Positions 14,297 through 23,636 are shown, numbered from the stretch's first letter. The stretch is DNA of 64,000 nt from an uncultured Prevotella sp. (GCA_947164965.1 CAMUYR010000002.1:167885-231884); one strand, 5' to 3'. The notes: a model not told the origin generated them from the sequence alone. Numbers and translations are program-made.

Positions 14297-14330
14297 AAGG
14301 GCTTGCTTCACACCACGAAGCAGGCCCTTT
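14297..14330. terminator. bidirectional terminator
   Basis: AAGGGCTTGCTTC pairs with GAAGCAGGCCCTT, with one T-G wobble. On the minus strand it lies just after the 26-aa ORF. Confidence 0.75.
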
Positions 14331-14338
14331 GTTTATTA

Positions 14339-14419
14339 TCATCTGATTTGGCTCAACTCCAGCGCCATCAGGTTCAGCTGCTGGCAGTCGGAGGCGGTGA
14401 GCATAACACGCTTCATCAT
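14339..14419 (-). CDS. possible 26-aa peptide, leaderless
   Basis: The frame begins ATGATG (MMKRVMLTASDCQQLNLMAL…) 5 nt after a perfect TACCTTTG box at about 14423-14430 and ends 9 nt before a strong terminator hairpin. This makes a compact transcription unit of about 120 nt. Either a leaderless micropeptide or a small RNA is possible. No family is recognised. Confidence 0.45.
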   Translation of the reverse strand: MMKRVMLTASDCQQLNLMALELSQIR

Positions 14420-14484
14420 CCCTACAAAGGTAGTGTTTTTTCTTGAGAAAAAGGGGAAAAAGCGTGATTTATGGGAAAATCTTT

Positions 14485-14517
14485 TGCGTTTCCCTCGTTT
14501 TTTTGTAATTTTGCAGC
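14485..14517 (+). promoter_or_regulatory. promoter of the delta prime gene
   Basis: TTTTG is followed after about 19 nt by TAATTTTG, a good match to the Bacteroidetes -33/-7 arrangement, about 25 nt before the ATG. Confidence 0.7.
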
Positions 14518-14539
14518 GTATTGTGCGAAATAGTGAAGT

Positions 14540-15646
14540 ATGTTTGAGCAGGTGATCGGACAAAAGGAGGCGCAGGAGCGCTTGTTGCAGATGGTCAGGG
14601 AAGACCGTCTGCCGCATGCCATCATGCTGTGCGGTCCGATGGGTGCCGGCAAGATGGCGCTGGCCATCGGCTTTGCCAAGGTGTTGCTGATGAAGGACAA
14701 CAGCCAGGCTATGCTCGAGAAGCTGGAGCATCCGGACCTGCACTTCACCTACCCCACCATCAAGCTGCCGTCGATGAGCACCGACCACAAGCCCGTGAGC
14801 GAGGACTTTGCCCGCGAATGGCACGAGCTGGTGATGGCTGGTCCTTACTTCACCATGAACGAATGGCTGGAGCAGATGGGCGGCGAGAACCAGCAGGCCA
14901 TCATCACTGCCGGCGAGAGCGACAGTCTGATCAGGAAGCTGTCGATGAAGTCGAGTCAGGGGGGCTATAAGGTGAGTCTGATATGGCTGCCCGAGCGCAT
15001 GAATATAGAATGTGCCAACAAGATACTGAAGCTGTTGGAGGAGCCACCCTCGCAGACGCTGTTCATCATGGTGTGCGAAGAGCCCGAGAAGTTGTTGGAG
15101 ACCATCCGCAGCCGCGTGCAGCGTATAGACATCAGGAAGATAGCCGACGAGGACATCAAGAAGGCGCTGATGGAGAAGCGCGGTCTGAACGACGACATGG
15201 CGCAGCGCGTAACCCGCATGGCTAACGGCAACTGGCTGAAGGCCCTGGAGATGCTGAGCGTGGACTCGGAGAACGAGCTGTTTCTGGATATGTTCCAGTC
15301 GCTGATGCGCATGGCCTATCAGCGCAAGGCTCGCGACCTGAAGACATGGGCCGACCGCATGGGTGCCTTGGGGCGTGAGAAGCAGAAGCGCTTTTTGGAC
15401 TACTTCATGCGGTTGATCCGCGAGAACTTCATGTATAACTTCCACCGCGAGGAGCTCTGCTACATGACACAACGGGAAGAGGACTTCGCCAAGAACTTCG
15501 CCCGATTCATCAACGAATATAACGTGCTGCCCATCAGCGACCTGGTCAACCGTGCCATTCGCGACATCGGACAGAACGCCAATGCCAAGATGGTGTTCTT
15601 CGACATAGCGCTGCAGATGACCGTGCTCATCAAGAATGCCCAATAA
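14540..15646 (+). CDS. holB: DNA polymerase III subunit delta prime
   Basis: A clamp-loader subunit that helps place the beta sliding clamp on DNA. The AAA+ N-terminal region opens MFEQVIGQKEAQERLLQMVR and has the P-loop GPMGAGKM at residues 32-39, in which the usual Ser/Thr after Lys is Met. This fits the non-hydrolysing delta prime. The sensor region has RSRVQRIDI in place of the SRC motif, and a helical C-terminal domain follows. The 368 aa length is normal for Bacteroidetes. The gene has its own promoter and is followed by ricT after 36 nt. Confidence 0.9.
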   Translation: MFEQVIGQKEAQERLLQMVREDRLPHAIMLCGPMGAGKMALAIGFAKVLLMKDNSQAMLEKLEHPDLHFTYPTIKLPSMSTDHKPVSEDFAREWHELVMAGPYFTMNEWLEQMGGENQQAIITAGESDSLIRKLSMKSSQGGYKVSLIWLPERMNIECANKILKLLEEPPSQTLFIMVCEEPEKLLETIRSRVQRIDIRKIADEDIKKALMEKRGLNDDMAQRVTRMANGNWLKALEMLSVDSENELFLDMFQSLMRMAYQRKARDLKTWADRMGALGREKQKRFLDYFMRLIRENFMYNFHREELCYMTQREEDFAKNFARFINEYNVLPISDLVNRAIRDIGQNANAKMVFFDIALQMTVLIKNAQ

Positions 15647-15682
15647 CCCGAAACAAGAATATAAACAACTCAGACAAGATAT

Positions 15683-16813
15683 ATGGAAAAAACAAAGGAA
15701 CTCGAGATAAAGACCGGTTGCGACAGAGGACTCTGCAAGAAAGCCATCGGACGACAGGACCGACAGTTGAACACCTACGACTGGCTGGCCGACGTGCCCG
15801 GCAATACCGACACGACGGACCTGGTGGAGGTGCAGTTCAAGCACACCCGCAAAGGCTACTACCACAACGTGAACAATCTGCCGTTGCAGAAGGGCGACAT
15901 CGTGGCCGTAGAGGCTAATCCCGGACACGACATCGGTGTGGTGACGCTGACCGGCCGACTGGTGAACCTGCAGGTGAAGAAAGCCAATCTGAAGAGTGCC
16001 GACGACATCAAGCGCGTCTACCGCATAGCACGTCCCATAGACATCGAGAAGGCCCGTGAGGCCAAGGCCCGCGAGCATGCCACGATGATTGAGAGCCGCC
16101 AGATAGCCAAAGGACTGGGACTGGACATGAAGATTGGCGACGTGGAATATCAGGGCGACGGCAACAAGGCCATCTTCTACTATATTGCCGACGAGCGCGT
16201 AGACTTCCGCCAGCTCATCAAGGACCTGGCAGCCACCTTCCACGTGCGCATCGAGATGAAGCAGATTGGTGCCCGACAGGAAGCCGGACGCATAGGCGGA
16301 ACAGGTCCCTGCGGCCGAGAGCTGTGCTGTGCCACCTGGATGAAGAACTTTGTGAGCGTGGGTACACAGTCGGCCCGCTATCAGGACATCTCGCTGAACC
16401 CGCAGAAGCTGGCAGGCATGTGTGCCAAGCTGAAGTGCTGTCTGAACTACGAGGTTGACGAATACGTGGAAGCCGGACGCAAGCTGCCTTCCAAGGATAC
16501 CGTGCTGCAGACATCGGACAGCGACTACTACTACTTCAAGGCCGACATCCTGGCAGGGCTTATCACCTACTCTACCGACAAGAACCTGGCAGCCAACCTG
16601 GTGACCATCAGCGCCGAAAGGGCCAAGGACATTATTGAGATGAACCAGAAAGGCGAGAAGCCGCTGTCGCTGGAGACGGATGGTAACAAGAAGCAGGAGA
16701 GCGGCCCCGTCGACCTGGCCACCCAGGAAAACATTGCCCGATTCGACCGTACCAAGAAGAAAAAGAAAAAGAAGAAGAACCCGAATAACAGAGACAACCA
16801 TGCAAAGGAGTAA
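15683..16813 (+). CDS. ricT: PSP1-domain iron-sulfur regulatory protein RicT
   Basis: It matches the PSP1/RicT (YaaT) family: a central PSP1 C-terminal domain with TGPCGRELCCATWMKNF (near residue 210) and CAKLKCCLNYE (near 250), whose cysteines can ligate an iron-sulfur cluster. In Bacillus, RicT joins the Ric complex that affects RNase Y and mRNA processing; the role in Bacteroidetes is less clear. The C-terminus ends in a long Lys-rich tail (about 360-369). The delta prime - ricT - gldH order is common in Bacteroidales. It overlaps gldH by 14 nt. Confidence 0.92.
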   Translation: MEKTKELEIKTGCDRGLCKKAIGRQDRQLNTYDWLADVPGNTDTTDLVEVQFKHTRKGYYHNVNNLPLQKGDIVAVEANPGHDIGVVTLTGRLVNLQVKKANLKSADDIKRVYRIARPIDIEKAREAKAREHATMIESRQIAKGLGLDMKIGDVEYQGDGNKAIFYYIADERVDFRQLIKDLAATFHVRIEMKQIGARQEAGRIGGTGPCGRELCCATWMKNFVSVGTQSARYQDISLNPQKLAGMCAKLKCCLNYEVDEYVEAGRKLPSKDTVLQTSDSDYYYFKADILAGLITYSTDKNLAANLVTISAERAKDIIEMNQKGEKPLSLETDGNKKQESGPVDLATQENIARFDRTKKKKKKKKNPNNRDNHAKE

Positions 16814-17276
16814 GCACGGGCGGCTGTGGCCGGTGGTGGCGGTGGCGATATGTGGCGTGATGACGGCATGTATCGATCATATCATGTATCACCACTACGA
16901 GCACACGCCACTGTCAGGATGGGAAAGGAACGACACGCTGAACTTTCTGGTGCCTCGTGCCAAACAGCAAGGGCAGTACCTGGAAGAAATAGGGGTGCGC
17001 ATCAATGGCGACTATCCGTTCCTGGGTCTGCGTCTCATCGTCAGCCAGACGGTGTACCCATCGGGCAAGACCTTGGCCGACACGCTGGAATGCGAACTCA
17101 TAGACAAGAACGGCACCGCCAAGGGCGACGGCATCACCATGTACCAGTATCAGTTCCCCCTGACCACGCTGCAACTGGCCGAGGGCGACTCGCTGAGTGT
17201 GGCGATACGTCACGACATGAAACGTGAGATACTGCCTGGCATCGCAGATATCGGCGTCAAGCTGAGCAAGCAATAA
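16800..17276 (+). CDS. gldH: gliding motility-type lipoprotein GldH
   Basis: A lipoprotein of 158 aa. The start at 16800 gives the signal VVAVAICGVMTAC, with Cys24 as the acylated residue; upstream in-frame codons fall inside ricT. The mature part has the GldH pattern GWERNDTLNFLVP and YLEEIGVRINGDYPF, and ends IGVKLSK. GldH is required for gliding in Flavobacterium and is retained in non-gliding Bacteroidales, where it is thought to support the type IX secretion machinery. It is translationally coupled to ricT. Confidence 0.88.
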   Translation: MQRSKHGRLWPVVAVAICGVMTACIDHIMYHHYEHTPLSGWERNDTLNFLVPRAKQQGQYLEEIGVRINGDYPFLGLRLIVSQTVYPSGKTLADTLECELIDKNGTAKGDGITMYQYQFPLTTLQLAEGDSLSVAIRHDMKREILPGIADIGVKLSKQ

Positions 17277-17291
17277 GAGGATGGGGAATGG

Positions 17292-18755
17292 TCAGGAGCG
17301 CATCAGATTGCGGCTGGCATCGAGGCGCAGGAAGATGAACAGCAACAGCGTGAAGCCCCAGAGCGAGGAGCCGCCATAGCTGAAGAAGGGCAAGGGAATG
17401 CCGATAACAGGCGTCAGACCTAACACCATGCCCACGTTGATAAACACATGGAACAGGAAGATGGAAAGCACGCAATAGCCATAGACACGCGAGAAACGAT
17501 AGGGTTGCCGCTCCGCCAGATGGATCAGACGGAGAATGAGTATCAGGAACAGCAGCAGCACGCCTGCCGAGCCCAGGAATCCTTCTTCCTCGCCCACGGT
17601 ACAGAAGATGAAGTCGGTATCCTGCTCGGGCACGAACTTCAGCTTGGTCTGCGTACCATTCAAAAAGCCCTTTCCTTCCAAGCCACCGGAGCCAATAGCT
17701 ATCTCACTCTGATGAACATTATAGCCTGCTCCGCGCAGGTCTTCGTCCAATCCCAGCAGCACGTTGATACGAGAGCGCTGGTGGGGCTCCATGACATTCT
17801 GCATGATGAAGTCGGCACCATAGAAGAAACCAACAGAACCCAAGGCGAAGAGGGCAATGAAGAAATAAGCACGCAGGCGTGTGCCCAGCCCCTGCCACAG
17901 CAGATAGCCGATGAGGACAGCCGTCATGCCCAGCTGGATATAGACGATGTCCATGTAGGGACGCAGGAAAAGCACCAGGACGAGCGTAATGCCCAGAATA
18001 TAGAGAATCAGGCGCAGGGCCAGTTGGCGGTGGCAATAAACCCACACCATGCCCAGAGAGAAAATCTGCACCATGAAAAGCACCGCAAACTTACCCACCG
18101 ACGTCGGCGAATCGCCAAAATGAACATCGGCAAAACGGATGCCCACCACGAAATAAGCCACCATAGCGACACCCGTAAACAGGATGCTGCCCGGCATGCC
18201 CTCACGATAGAACATCAGGAAGAAAGACAGATAGACCAGAGCAGAACCCGTCTCGTGCTGCAGCACAATACATATCATGGGCACCATGATGATGGCCAGC
18301 GTGGCGGCAAAGTGCTTCCACTGGTTGATGTTATAGCCATAGGTGGACATAAACTTGGCCAGCGCCAAGGCCGTCGCAAACTTGGCAAACTCAGCCGGTT
18401 GCAGACGAAGGGGACCCATGACGAGCCACGATCGTGAGCCCTTGATGGTATGCGGATTGAAGATGGTGGCAAAGAGCAGCAGCACCAGCAAGCCATAGAT
18501 GACAAAGGAGAAGGTGTCGTAGAATCGGTCGTCGAGCATGACGATGACGAAGCCGAGCACGATAGACGTGCAAATCCAGACAATCTGCATGCCCGAACGC
18601 GTATCGAGGCTGAAGATGTCGGTCTCGCCATATGAATAGCTGGCACCGCAGACGCTGATCCACCCAAACGACATGAGGGCGATATAAAGGAATACCGTCC
18701 ACCAGTCGATGTTGCGCAATATGCTGGTCTGTCGTCTATCTGCTGGTAGTGCCAT
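17292..18755 (-). CDS. rodA: rod-shape peptidoglycan glycosyltransferase RodA
   Basis: An SEDS-family lipid II polymerase for lateral wall growth. It is 487 aa with about ten membrane spans and the family landmarks HETGSALVYLSFF (around residue 190) and the C-terminal GIPLPFFSYGGSSLW. It is the last gene of the purH-mre-mrdA-rodA operon, and its start overlaps the end of mrdA by 20 nt, fitting the RodA-PBP2 partnership in the elongasome. It converges on gldH with a 15-nt gap. Confidence 0.95.
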   Translation of the reverse strand: MALPADRRQTSILRNIDWWTVFLYIALMSFGWISVCGASYSYGETDIFSLDTRSGMQIVWICTSIVLGFVIVMLDDRFYDTFSFVIYGLLVLLLFATIFNPHTIKGSRSWLVMGPLRLQPAEFAKFATALALAKFMSTYGYNINQWKHFAATLAIIMVPMICIVLQHETGSALVYLSFFLMFYREGMPGSILFTGVAMVAYFVVGIRFADVHFGDSPTSVGKFAVLFMVQIFSLGMVWVYCHRQLALRLILYILGITLVLVLFLRPYMDIVYIQLGMTAVLIGYLLWQGLGTRLRAYFFIALFALGSVGFFYGADFIMQNVMEPHQRSRINVLLGLDEDLRGAGYNVHQSEIAIGSGGLEGKGFLNGTQTKLKFVPEQDTDFIFCTVGEEEGFLGSAGVLLLFLILILRLIHLAERQPYRFSRVYGYCVLSIFLFHVFINVGMVLGLTPVIGIPLPFFSYGGSSLWGFTLLLFIFLRLDASRNLMRS

Positions 18756-20592
18756 ATGCGATATGTCGGTTTTGGAACTCAGTGGCCTGGCGCTCCGAAG
18801 CCTCCGAGAGTTTTCCGTGAATATACTTCTCCATGATCAGACCGCCAATAGGTACACCATAGGTAGCACCCCATCCGCCATTCTCCACATAGACGGCAAC
18901 GGCTATCTTGGGTTTATCCATAGGCGCAAAGCCCATGAATACCGAGTGGTCGTGACCGCGGTTCTGGGCTGTACCCGTCTTGCCACAAGCCTGGAAATCA
19001 TACTTGGCCAAGGCGTGGCAGGTGCCACCAGTAGCCGAAGCACGCATGCCCTGCACCACATAGTCGTACGACTCGCGGCTGGCCATGGTGCGGCGCTTCG
19101 TCCTGTAGACGGAATCCAAAGGCTCACCCTGCACTTTCTTAACCACATGGGGCGTGATGAACCATCCGCGATTGGCGATGGTAGCACCCAGGTTGGCTAT
19201 CTGCAACGGTGTGGCATTGACCTCACCCTGTCCGATAGCGATAGAGATGATGGTCAGACCGTTCCACGAGCCCTTATAGGCTTTGTCGTAGAAAGTGGCA
19301 TTAGGTATCAGACCGCGCTTCTCGCCAGGCAGGTCGATACCCAGACGATAACCGAAACCCATGCTGACCATATAGTCGCGCCAGGTATCCATAGCCTTCT
19401 GTACAGAACCGTATTTCGAGAGATGCTGGTTGATCATGTAATAGAGTCCCCAGCAGAAATAACCGTTACACGAAGTGGACAGGGCGGGAACCAAAGGCAG
19501 CGGGGAGGCGTGACCGTGACAGCCTACATGCAAGCCTTTATAGTTGAAGCCATGACCGCAGGGATAGGCTGTCTGCGTAGGATGCAGGATACCCTCAGTC
19601 ATAAAGGTCAAGCCCTGTGTGGTCTTGAATGTTGAACCAGGAGGATACTGACCCATGATACTACGGTTGAGCAGAGGCTTCCACACATTCTGGCTCAGCA
19701 GACGATGGCTCTTGGAACGCTGGCGCCCCACCATAATACGAGGATCGTAGCTGGGAGAGCTGACCATACACAGCACCTCGCCCGTAGAGGGCTCGATGGC
19801 AACGATGGAGCCAATCTTTCCCTCCATCAGTCGCTCGCCAAGTGCCTGCAGCTCGGCATCAATACCCAGTGTGAGGTTCTTGCCAGCCACAGGGCGCTGG
19901 TCGAATTTTCCGTTCTGATAACGGCCCTGCACACGACCATGGGCATCGCGGAGCAGAATCTGTATACCCTTCTCGCCACGCAGCTGCTTCTCATAGCTGC
20001 GCTCAATACCTAACTTCCCGATATAGTCGCCAGGCTGGTAATAGGGATCCTCCTCGATATCGGCAGGCGACACCTCAGCCACATCGCCCAAGACATGGGC
20101 AGCAAAGGGATATTCGTACTGGCGGATGCTGCGACGCTGGATATAGAAGCCTGGGAAGCGGAACATCTTCTCCTGGAAAACAGAGAATTCCTTATCGCTG
20201 AGCTGACTCATGAATACCTGCTGGGTGAAACGAGAGTAGCCAGGATTCTTGCTCTTATCCTTGATGGTAGCCATGCGGTAGTCGAACTCTTCGCGGGTGA
20301 TATTCAGCGCATTACAAAAATCAAGGGTATCCAAGTGATCCTTGGCCTCGTTCATGACCACCATGATATCATAGGCAGGCTGGTTATACACAAGCAGTTT
20401 ACCATTACGGTCATAGATACCGCCACGCGAAGGGTATTCTATCTTCTTGAGGAAAGCATTGGAGTCGGCACTCTTCTTATAGTCATCGCTGGTAATCTGG
20501 AGCTGGAAGAGACGCAGAATATAGATGACCACGATTAACGTGGCCACTCCTGCTATCACATAGCGTCGGTTACCAAGTCCGTAATCCTTCAT
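18736..20592 (-). CDS. mrdA: penicillin-binding protein 2
   Basis: A class B transpeptidase that crosslinks peptidoglycan made by RodA. It has one N-terminal membrane span (residues 11-30) and a dimerisation domain with SRGGIYDRNGKLL. The transpeptidase domain carries Ser320-Thr-Phe-Lys323, the SCN motif at 374-376 (LSTSCNGYF) and the KTG motif at 538-540 (CGKTGTAQN). All catalytic motifs are intact. The length of 618 aa is typical. It abuts mreD and overlaps rodA. Confidence 0.95.
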   Translation of the reverse strand: MKDYGLGNRRYVIAGVATLIVVIYILRLFQLQITSDDYKKSADSNAFLKKIEYPSRGGIYDRNGKLLVYNQPAYDIMVVMNEAKDHLDTLDFCNALNITREEFDYRMATIKDKSKNPGYSRFTQQVFMSQLSDKEFSVFQEKMFRFPGFYIQRRSIRQYEYPFAAHVLGDVAEVSPADIEEDPYYQPGDYIGKLGIERSYEKQLRGEKGIQILLRDAHGRVQGRYQNGKFDQRPVAGKNLTLGIDAELQALGERLMEGKIGSIVAIEPSTGEVLCMVSSPSYDPRIMVGRQRSKSHRLLSQNVWKPLLNRSIMGQYPPGSTFKTTQGLTFMTEGILHPTQTAYPCGHGFNYKGLHVGCHGHASPLPLVPALSTSCNGYFCWGLYYMINQHLSKYGSVQKAMDTWRDYMVSMGFGYRLGIDLPGEKRGLIPNATFYDKAYKGSWNGLTIISIAIGQGEVNATPLQIANLGATIANRGWFITPHVVKKVQGEPLDSVYRTKRRTMASRESYDYVVQGMRASATGGTCHALAKYDFQACGKTGTAQNRGHDHSVFMGFAPMDKPKIAVAVYVENGGWGATYGVPIGGLIMEKYIHGKLSEASERQATEFQNRHIAYGTTSR

Positions 20593-21093
20593 TTATTTGC
20601 GTTTTGCTATCTCAAAGGCATAGATCATCACCAGCGTAATCAGCGTACTGCCACACACGCACTTGACCCACTCTAGCAGATTAAAGAAATTAAAGAGCTC
20701 GAGCGTGAAAAAGACAAGGCAATAGAGCAATACCAGCGGGATGACATAATAGTAATAGCGCGTCGGACCCATGGTATACAGCCCAGGCTCCATATTCTCA
20801 GGCGACTCATTAGGAATGAACAACTGAAAATAATAGGGCTGGATGGCTGCTATCAGCGTCAGCGAGGCAGATGCAACACCTGGTGTGTTAGAGAAGATAT
20901 CGATGAACAGTCCCATGAAGAAGCCCGCCAAGAGAATGGACCACTTAGGATAGCTGCGGGGGAACATGGTGACAAAATAGACATAAAACAACGGTGTGGC
21001 GCAGTTAAACAGATGAATGCGTCCCAACACAAGGGCTTGAGCCACCACGAGGATGACAAACCAGATAGCCCGTTTCAGTATATCTTGCGTCAT
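20593..21093 (-). CDS. mreD: rod shape-determining protein MreD
   Basis: An integral membrane protein of 166 aa with about five hydrophobic spans (for example FVILVVAQALVLG at residues 12-24 and ILLAGFFMGLFIDIF at about 53-67). It fits Bacteroidetes MreD in size, topology and place between mreC and mrdA. It bridges the MreB cytoskeleton and wall enzymes. The stop codon is immediately followed by the mrdA start. Confidence 0.88.
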   Translation of the reverse strand: MTQDILKRAIWFVILVVAQALVLGRIHLFNCATPLFYVYFVTMFPRSYPKWSILLAGFFMGLFIDIFSNTPGVASASLTLIAAIQPYYFQLFIPNESPENMEPGLYTMGPTRYYYYVIPLVLLYCLVFFTLELFNFFNLLEWVKCVCGSTLITLVMIYAFEIAKRK

Positions 21094-21102
21094 ATTCCTT
21101 AA

Positions 21103-21972
21103 TTACTCCTTTACGTTCAGCTTCAATGAATCCTTGGCAGCCTGCATCAAACGCATGCGCTCGCCAATGGACTTATCGCTGATAACCACCACATCGCGCA
21201 ATTTACCAAAGTCGGTAGACAGGCGAACCTTCAGCTTATAGGACAATCCGTCGCGGGAATTATAGACTTCCTGGATCTGACCCACCAGCACACCAGCAGG
21301 GAAGATGCTGGAATAGCCATTGGTTTCGACCCACTCGCCACGCTTGAAACGGGCATGGCGGGGAATGTCCTCGACAAAAGCATAACCAGCCTCATCGCCA
21401 TACCAGCGCAACACGCCAAAATAGCCGCGCCCACGAATAGCACAGCTGATGCGAGAAGACTTGGTATTGAGCACAGGAATGACCACGGAATAATGGTCGC
21501 TGGTGAGATAAACAACACCCACCACACCATTACCACAGGCTACACCCATGCCTACCTCCACACCGTCTTTACTACCACGGTTGATGGTGATCAGGTTGTT
21601 CTTCTTGTGCAGTTCGTTAGTCACTACCTTTGCAGGTATGGGCTTGTACTGCTGTAAGAAATCAAGCCCCTTGAGTTCCTCGTCGCTCGTCTTCTCGTTT
21701 GACTCGTTGTAAAGACGGCGCAATTGAGAGACCTGACGCTCCAGATAGAAATTACGGAGCGTCAAGTCCTTATTGACTTTAGCCATCGTGAAATACGACT
21801 CTACGGATGAACTCCATTCGTAGAACCGACCCACGATACCATTGGCCGTAGTAAACCAGACGCTGCCCTGGAAACTATTGTACTGAAACAACAGCACCAT
21901 ACTGACAACTTCAAGCACTACGAACAGAAACCAATGATGGTGCCGCTGCAGGAACTCAAGCAGGTTATGCAT
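21103..21972 (-). CDS. mreC: rod shape-determining protein MreC
   Basis: A bitopic periplasmic scaffold of 289 aa: N-terminal membrane helix (residues 13-30), a coiled coil (about 65-95) and a beta-rich MreC core with VTNELHKKNNLITINRGSKD and GVEVGMGVACGNGVVG. It organises the elongasome with MreB, MreD and PBP2. It lies 6 nt after mreB and 9 nt before mreD in the same operon. Confidence 0.93.
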   Translation of the reverse strand: MHNLLEFLQRHHHWFLFVVLEVVSMVLLFQYNSFQGSVWFTTANGIVGRFYEWSSSVESYFTMAKVNKDLTLRNFYLERQVSQLRRLYNESNEKTSDEELKGLDFLQQYKPIPAKVVTNELHKKNNLITINRGSKDGVEVGMGVACGNGVVGVVYLTSDHYSVVIPVLNTKSSRISCAIRGRGYFGVLRWYGDEAGYAFVEDIPRHARFKRGEWVETNGYSSIFPAGVLVGQIQEVYNSRDGLSYKLKVRLSTDFGKLRDVVVISDKSIGERMRLMQAAKDSLKLNVKE

Positions 21973-21978
21973 GAGGGC

Positions 21979-23001
21979 TTATCGCATCAAGAATGAGAAA
22001 CGACCAATATTCTTCAGGGCAATGCCAGCACCCTTGGCTACTGAGTGCAATGGATCTTCAGCAATATGGAAGGGGATATTGATCTTCTCTTCCAAACGAC
22101 GATCCAAACCACGCAGCAAGGCACCGCCACCTGCCAACCAGATACCATTCTTCACGATATCAGCATAAAGCTCTGGGGGTGTATTCTCAAGTGCAGAAAG
22201 CACGGCATTCTCAATCTTTGCCACCGTCTTGTCGATACAATGAGCTATCTCCTGATAACATACAGGAACCTCCATAGGCAGGGCCGTAATACGGTTTGGT
22301 CCGTGAACAACATAATCCTCGGGAGCCTCATCACCCAAATCTGTCAAGGCAGAACCTACGGCAATCTTGATACGCTCGGCCATACGCTCAGAAACTTTCA
22401 CATTATGCTGACGAGACATATACTCCTGGATATCAGCAGTCAGGTCATCACCGGCCGTGCGGATAGAGTTGTTTGAAACAATACCTCCCAGCGAGATGAC
22501 GGCAATCTCGGTAGATCCACCACCGATGTCAACAATCATGTTGCCCTCAGGAGCTTCCACATCGATACCGATACCGATAGCAGCAGCCATAGGTTCGAAA
22601 ATCAGATAAACATCACGACCATCAGCATGCTCTGCTGAGTCGCGAACAGCACGGAGCTCAACCTCGGTAGAACCTGAAGGCACGCCAATCACCATGCGGA
22701 GTGAAGGCGAGAACAGGCGGCTACCTGTATGTACCATCTTGATCAGACCGCGCATCATCTGCTCGCAAGCAGAGAAGTCGGCAATCACACCATCGCGAAG
22801 AGGGCGTACGGTACGGATATTATCGTGAGTCTTCTCATACATCATTTTTGCTTTCTCGCCCACTGCTATCATCTTGTCAGTATGACGGTCCAAAGCAACA
22901 ACAGACGGCTCGTCAACCACAATCTTATCATCACTGATAATGATGGTGTTGGCCGTTCCAAGGTCCATGGCAATCTCTTGCACAAAACTGAAAAATCCCA
23001 T
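21979..23001 (-). CDS. mreB: rod shape-determining actin homologue MreB
   Basis: An actin-fold ATPase of 340 aa that forms membrane filaments guiding wall synthesis. Phosphate-binding and adenosine motifs are clear: MDLGTANTII near residue 12, MIVDIGGGSTEIAVISLGG near 155, and the C-terminal IWLAGGGALLRGLD. The leader holds a purine-rich tandem repeat (23002-23042) similar to one in the phage-like segment. It follows the purH cyclohydrolase gene after 41 nt and is probably co-transcribed. Confidence 0.96.
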   Translation of the reverse strand: MGFFSFVQEIAMDLGTANTIIISDDKIVVDEPSVVALDRHTDKMIAVGEKAKMMYEKTHDNIRTVRPLRDGVIADFSACEQMMRGLIKMVHTGSRLFSPSLRMVIGVPSGSTEVELRAVRDSAEHADGRDVYLIFEPMAAAIGIGIDVEAPEGNMIVDIGGGSTEIAVISLGGIVSNNSIRTAGDDLTADIQEYMSRQHNVKVSERMAERIKIAVGSALTDLGDEAPEDYVVHGPNRITALPMEVPVCYQEIAHCIDKTVAKIENAVLSALENTPPELYADIVKNGIWLAGGGALLRGLDRRLEEKINIPFHIAEDPLHSVAKGAGIALKNIGRFSFLMR

Positions 23002-23042
23002 TTTCTATAACTTCTTTAACTTCTATAACTTCTTTAAGTTCT
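23002..23042. repeat. purine-rich tandem repeat leader of mreB
   Basis: On the coding (minus) strand GAAGTTA-type 9-10 bp units repeat four times directly before the mreB start. Comparable tracts precede the starts at 2105 and 1225. No Shine-Dalgarno is present. Confidence 0.7.
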
Positions 23043-23636
23043 TTACTTCTCAAACCATGCGTGGATGGCGGTATCATAATGACTGCTGACACCAAAGGCA
23101 CGGGTAGCAAACATGCGACGCTGAGCCTTTGTGGTCTCTGCACCCTGCTGATTCAGAATGTCCAGCAATACGCTGTATTCTGCCTTTGAAGGAACAATCA
23201 CGACATCATTGAAATTCTTGGCTGCAGCACGAATCAGAGAGATGCCACCGATATCAATCTTCTCGATGATATCCTCTTCGGAAGCGCCACTGGCTACAGT
23301 CTGTTCAAAAGGATAGAGATCCACAACAACGAGGTCAATCTCTGGGATCTCGTACTGAGCCATCTGCTGACGGTCACCCTCCAGCTCACGACGGCCAAGG
23401 ATGCCTCCAAACACTTTAGGATGCAGGGTCTTGACACGCCCTCCGAGAATAGAAGGATAAGTTGTCACGTTCTCAACCTTCTCGCATTCGTAACCCAACG
23501 ATTCGATAAACGATTGAGTACCACCTGTTGATAAGAACTTCACGCCCTCATCGTTCAATTTCTTAAGTAATTCCTCCAACCCATCTTTGTGAAATACAGA
23601 GATGAGTGCGGTCTTAATCTTCTTCTTGTCTGACAT
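23043..23636 (-). CDS. purH: IMP cyclohydrolase (free-standing PurH N-terminal domain)
   Basis: It catalyses ring closure of FAICAR to IMP, the last step of purine synthesis. The 197 aa cover just the MGS-like cyclohydrolase domain: TALISVFHKDGLEELL, KFLSTGGTQSFIE, GGRVKTLHPKVFGGIL and DIGGISLIRAAAKNF. The frame ends HYDTAIHAWFEK, where bifunctional PurH would continue into the formyltransferase. That activity is encoded 16 kb away at 39800-40987. The promoter box TACTTTTG (minus strand) is at 23681-23688. It heads the mre operon. Confidence 0.93.
   Translation of the reverse strand: MSDKKKIKTALISVFHKDGLEELLKKLNDEGVKFLSTGGTQSFIESLGYECEKVENVTTYPSILGGRVKTLHPKVFGGILGRRELEGDRQQMAQYEIPEIDLVVVDLYPFEQTVASGASEEDIIEKIDIGGISLIRAAAKNFNDVVIVPSKAEYSVLLDILNQQGAETTKAQRRMFATRAFGVSSHYDTAIHAWFEK

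Noticed and set aside
14339..16801. 820-codon minus-strand open frame across delta prime and ricT
   Set aside because: It is antisense to two clearly recognised genes with strong codon bias; its product is a low-complexity His/Leu/Gln-rich sequence typical of a shadow frame. Only its last 26 codons, which have their own promoter, were kept as a possible small ORF.
17448..20538. Long plus-strand frames opposite rodA and mrdA
   Set aside because: They are antisense shadows of rodA and mrdA, with no start signals and His/Gln-rich composition.
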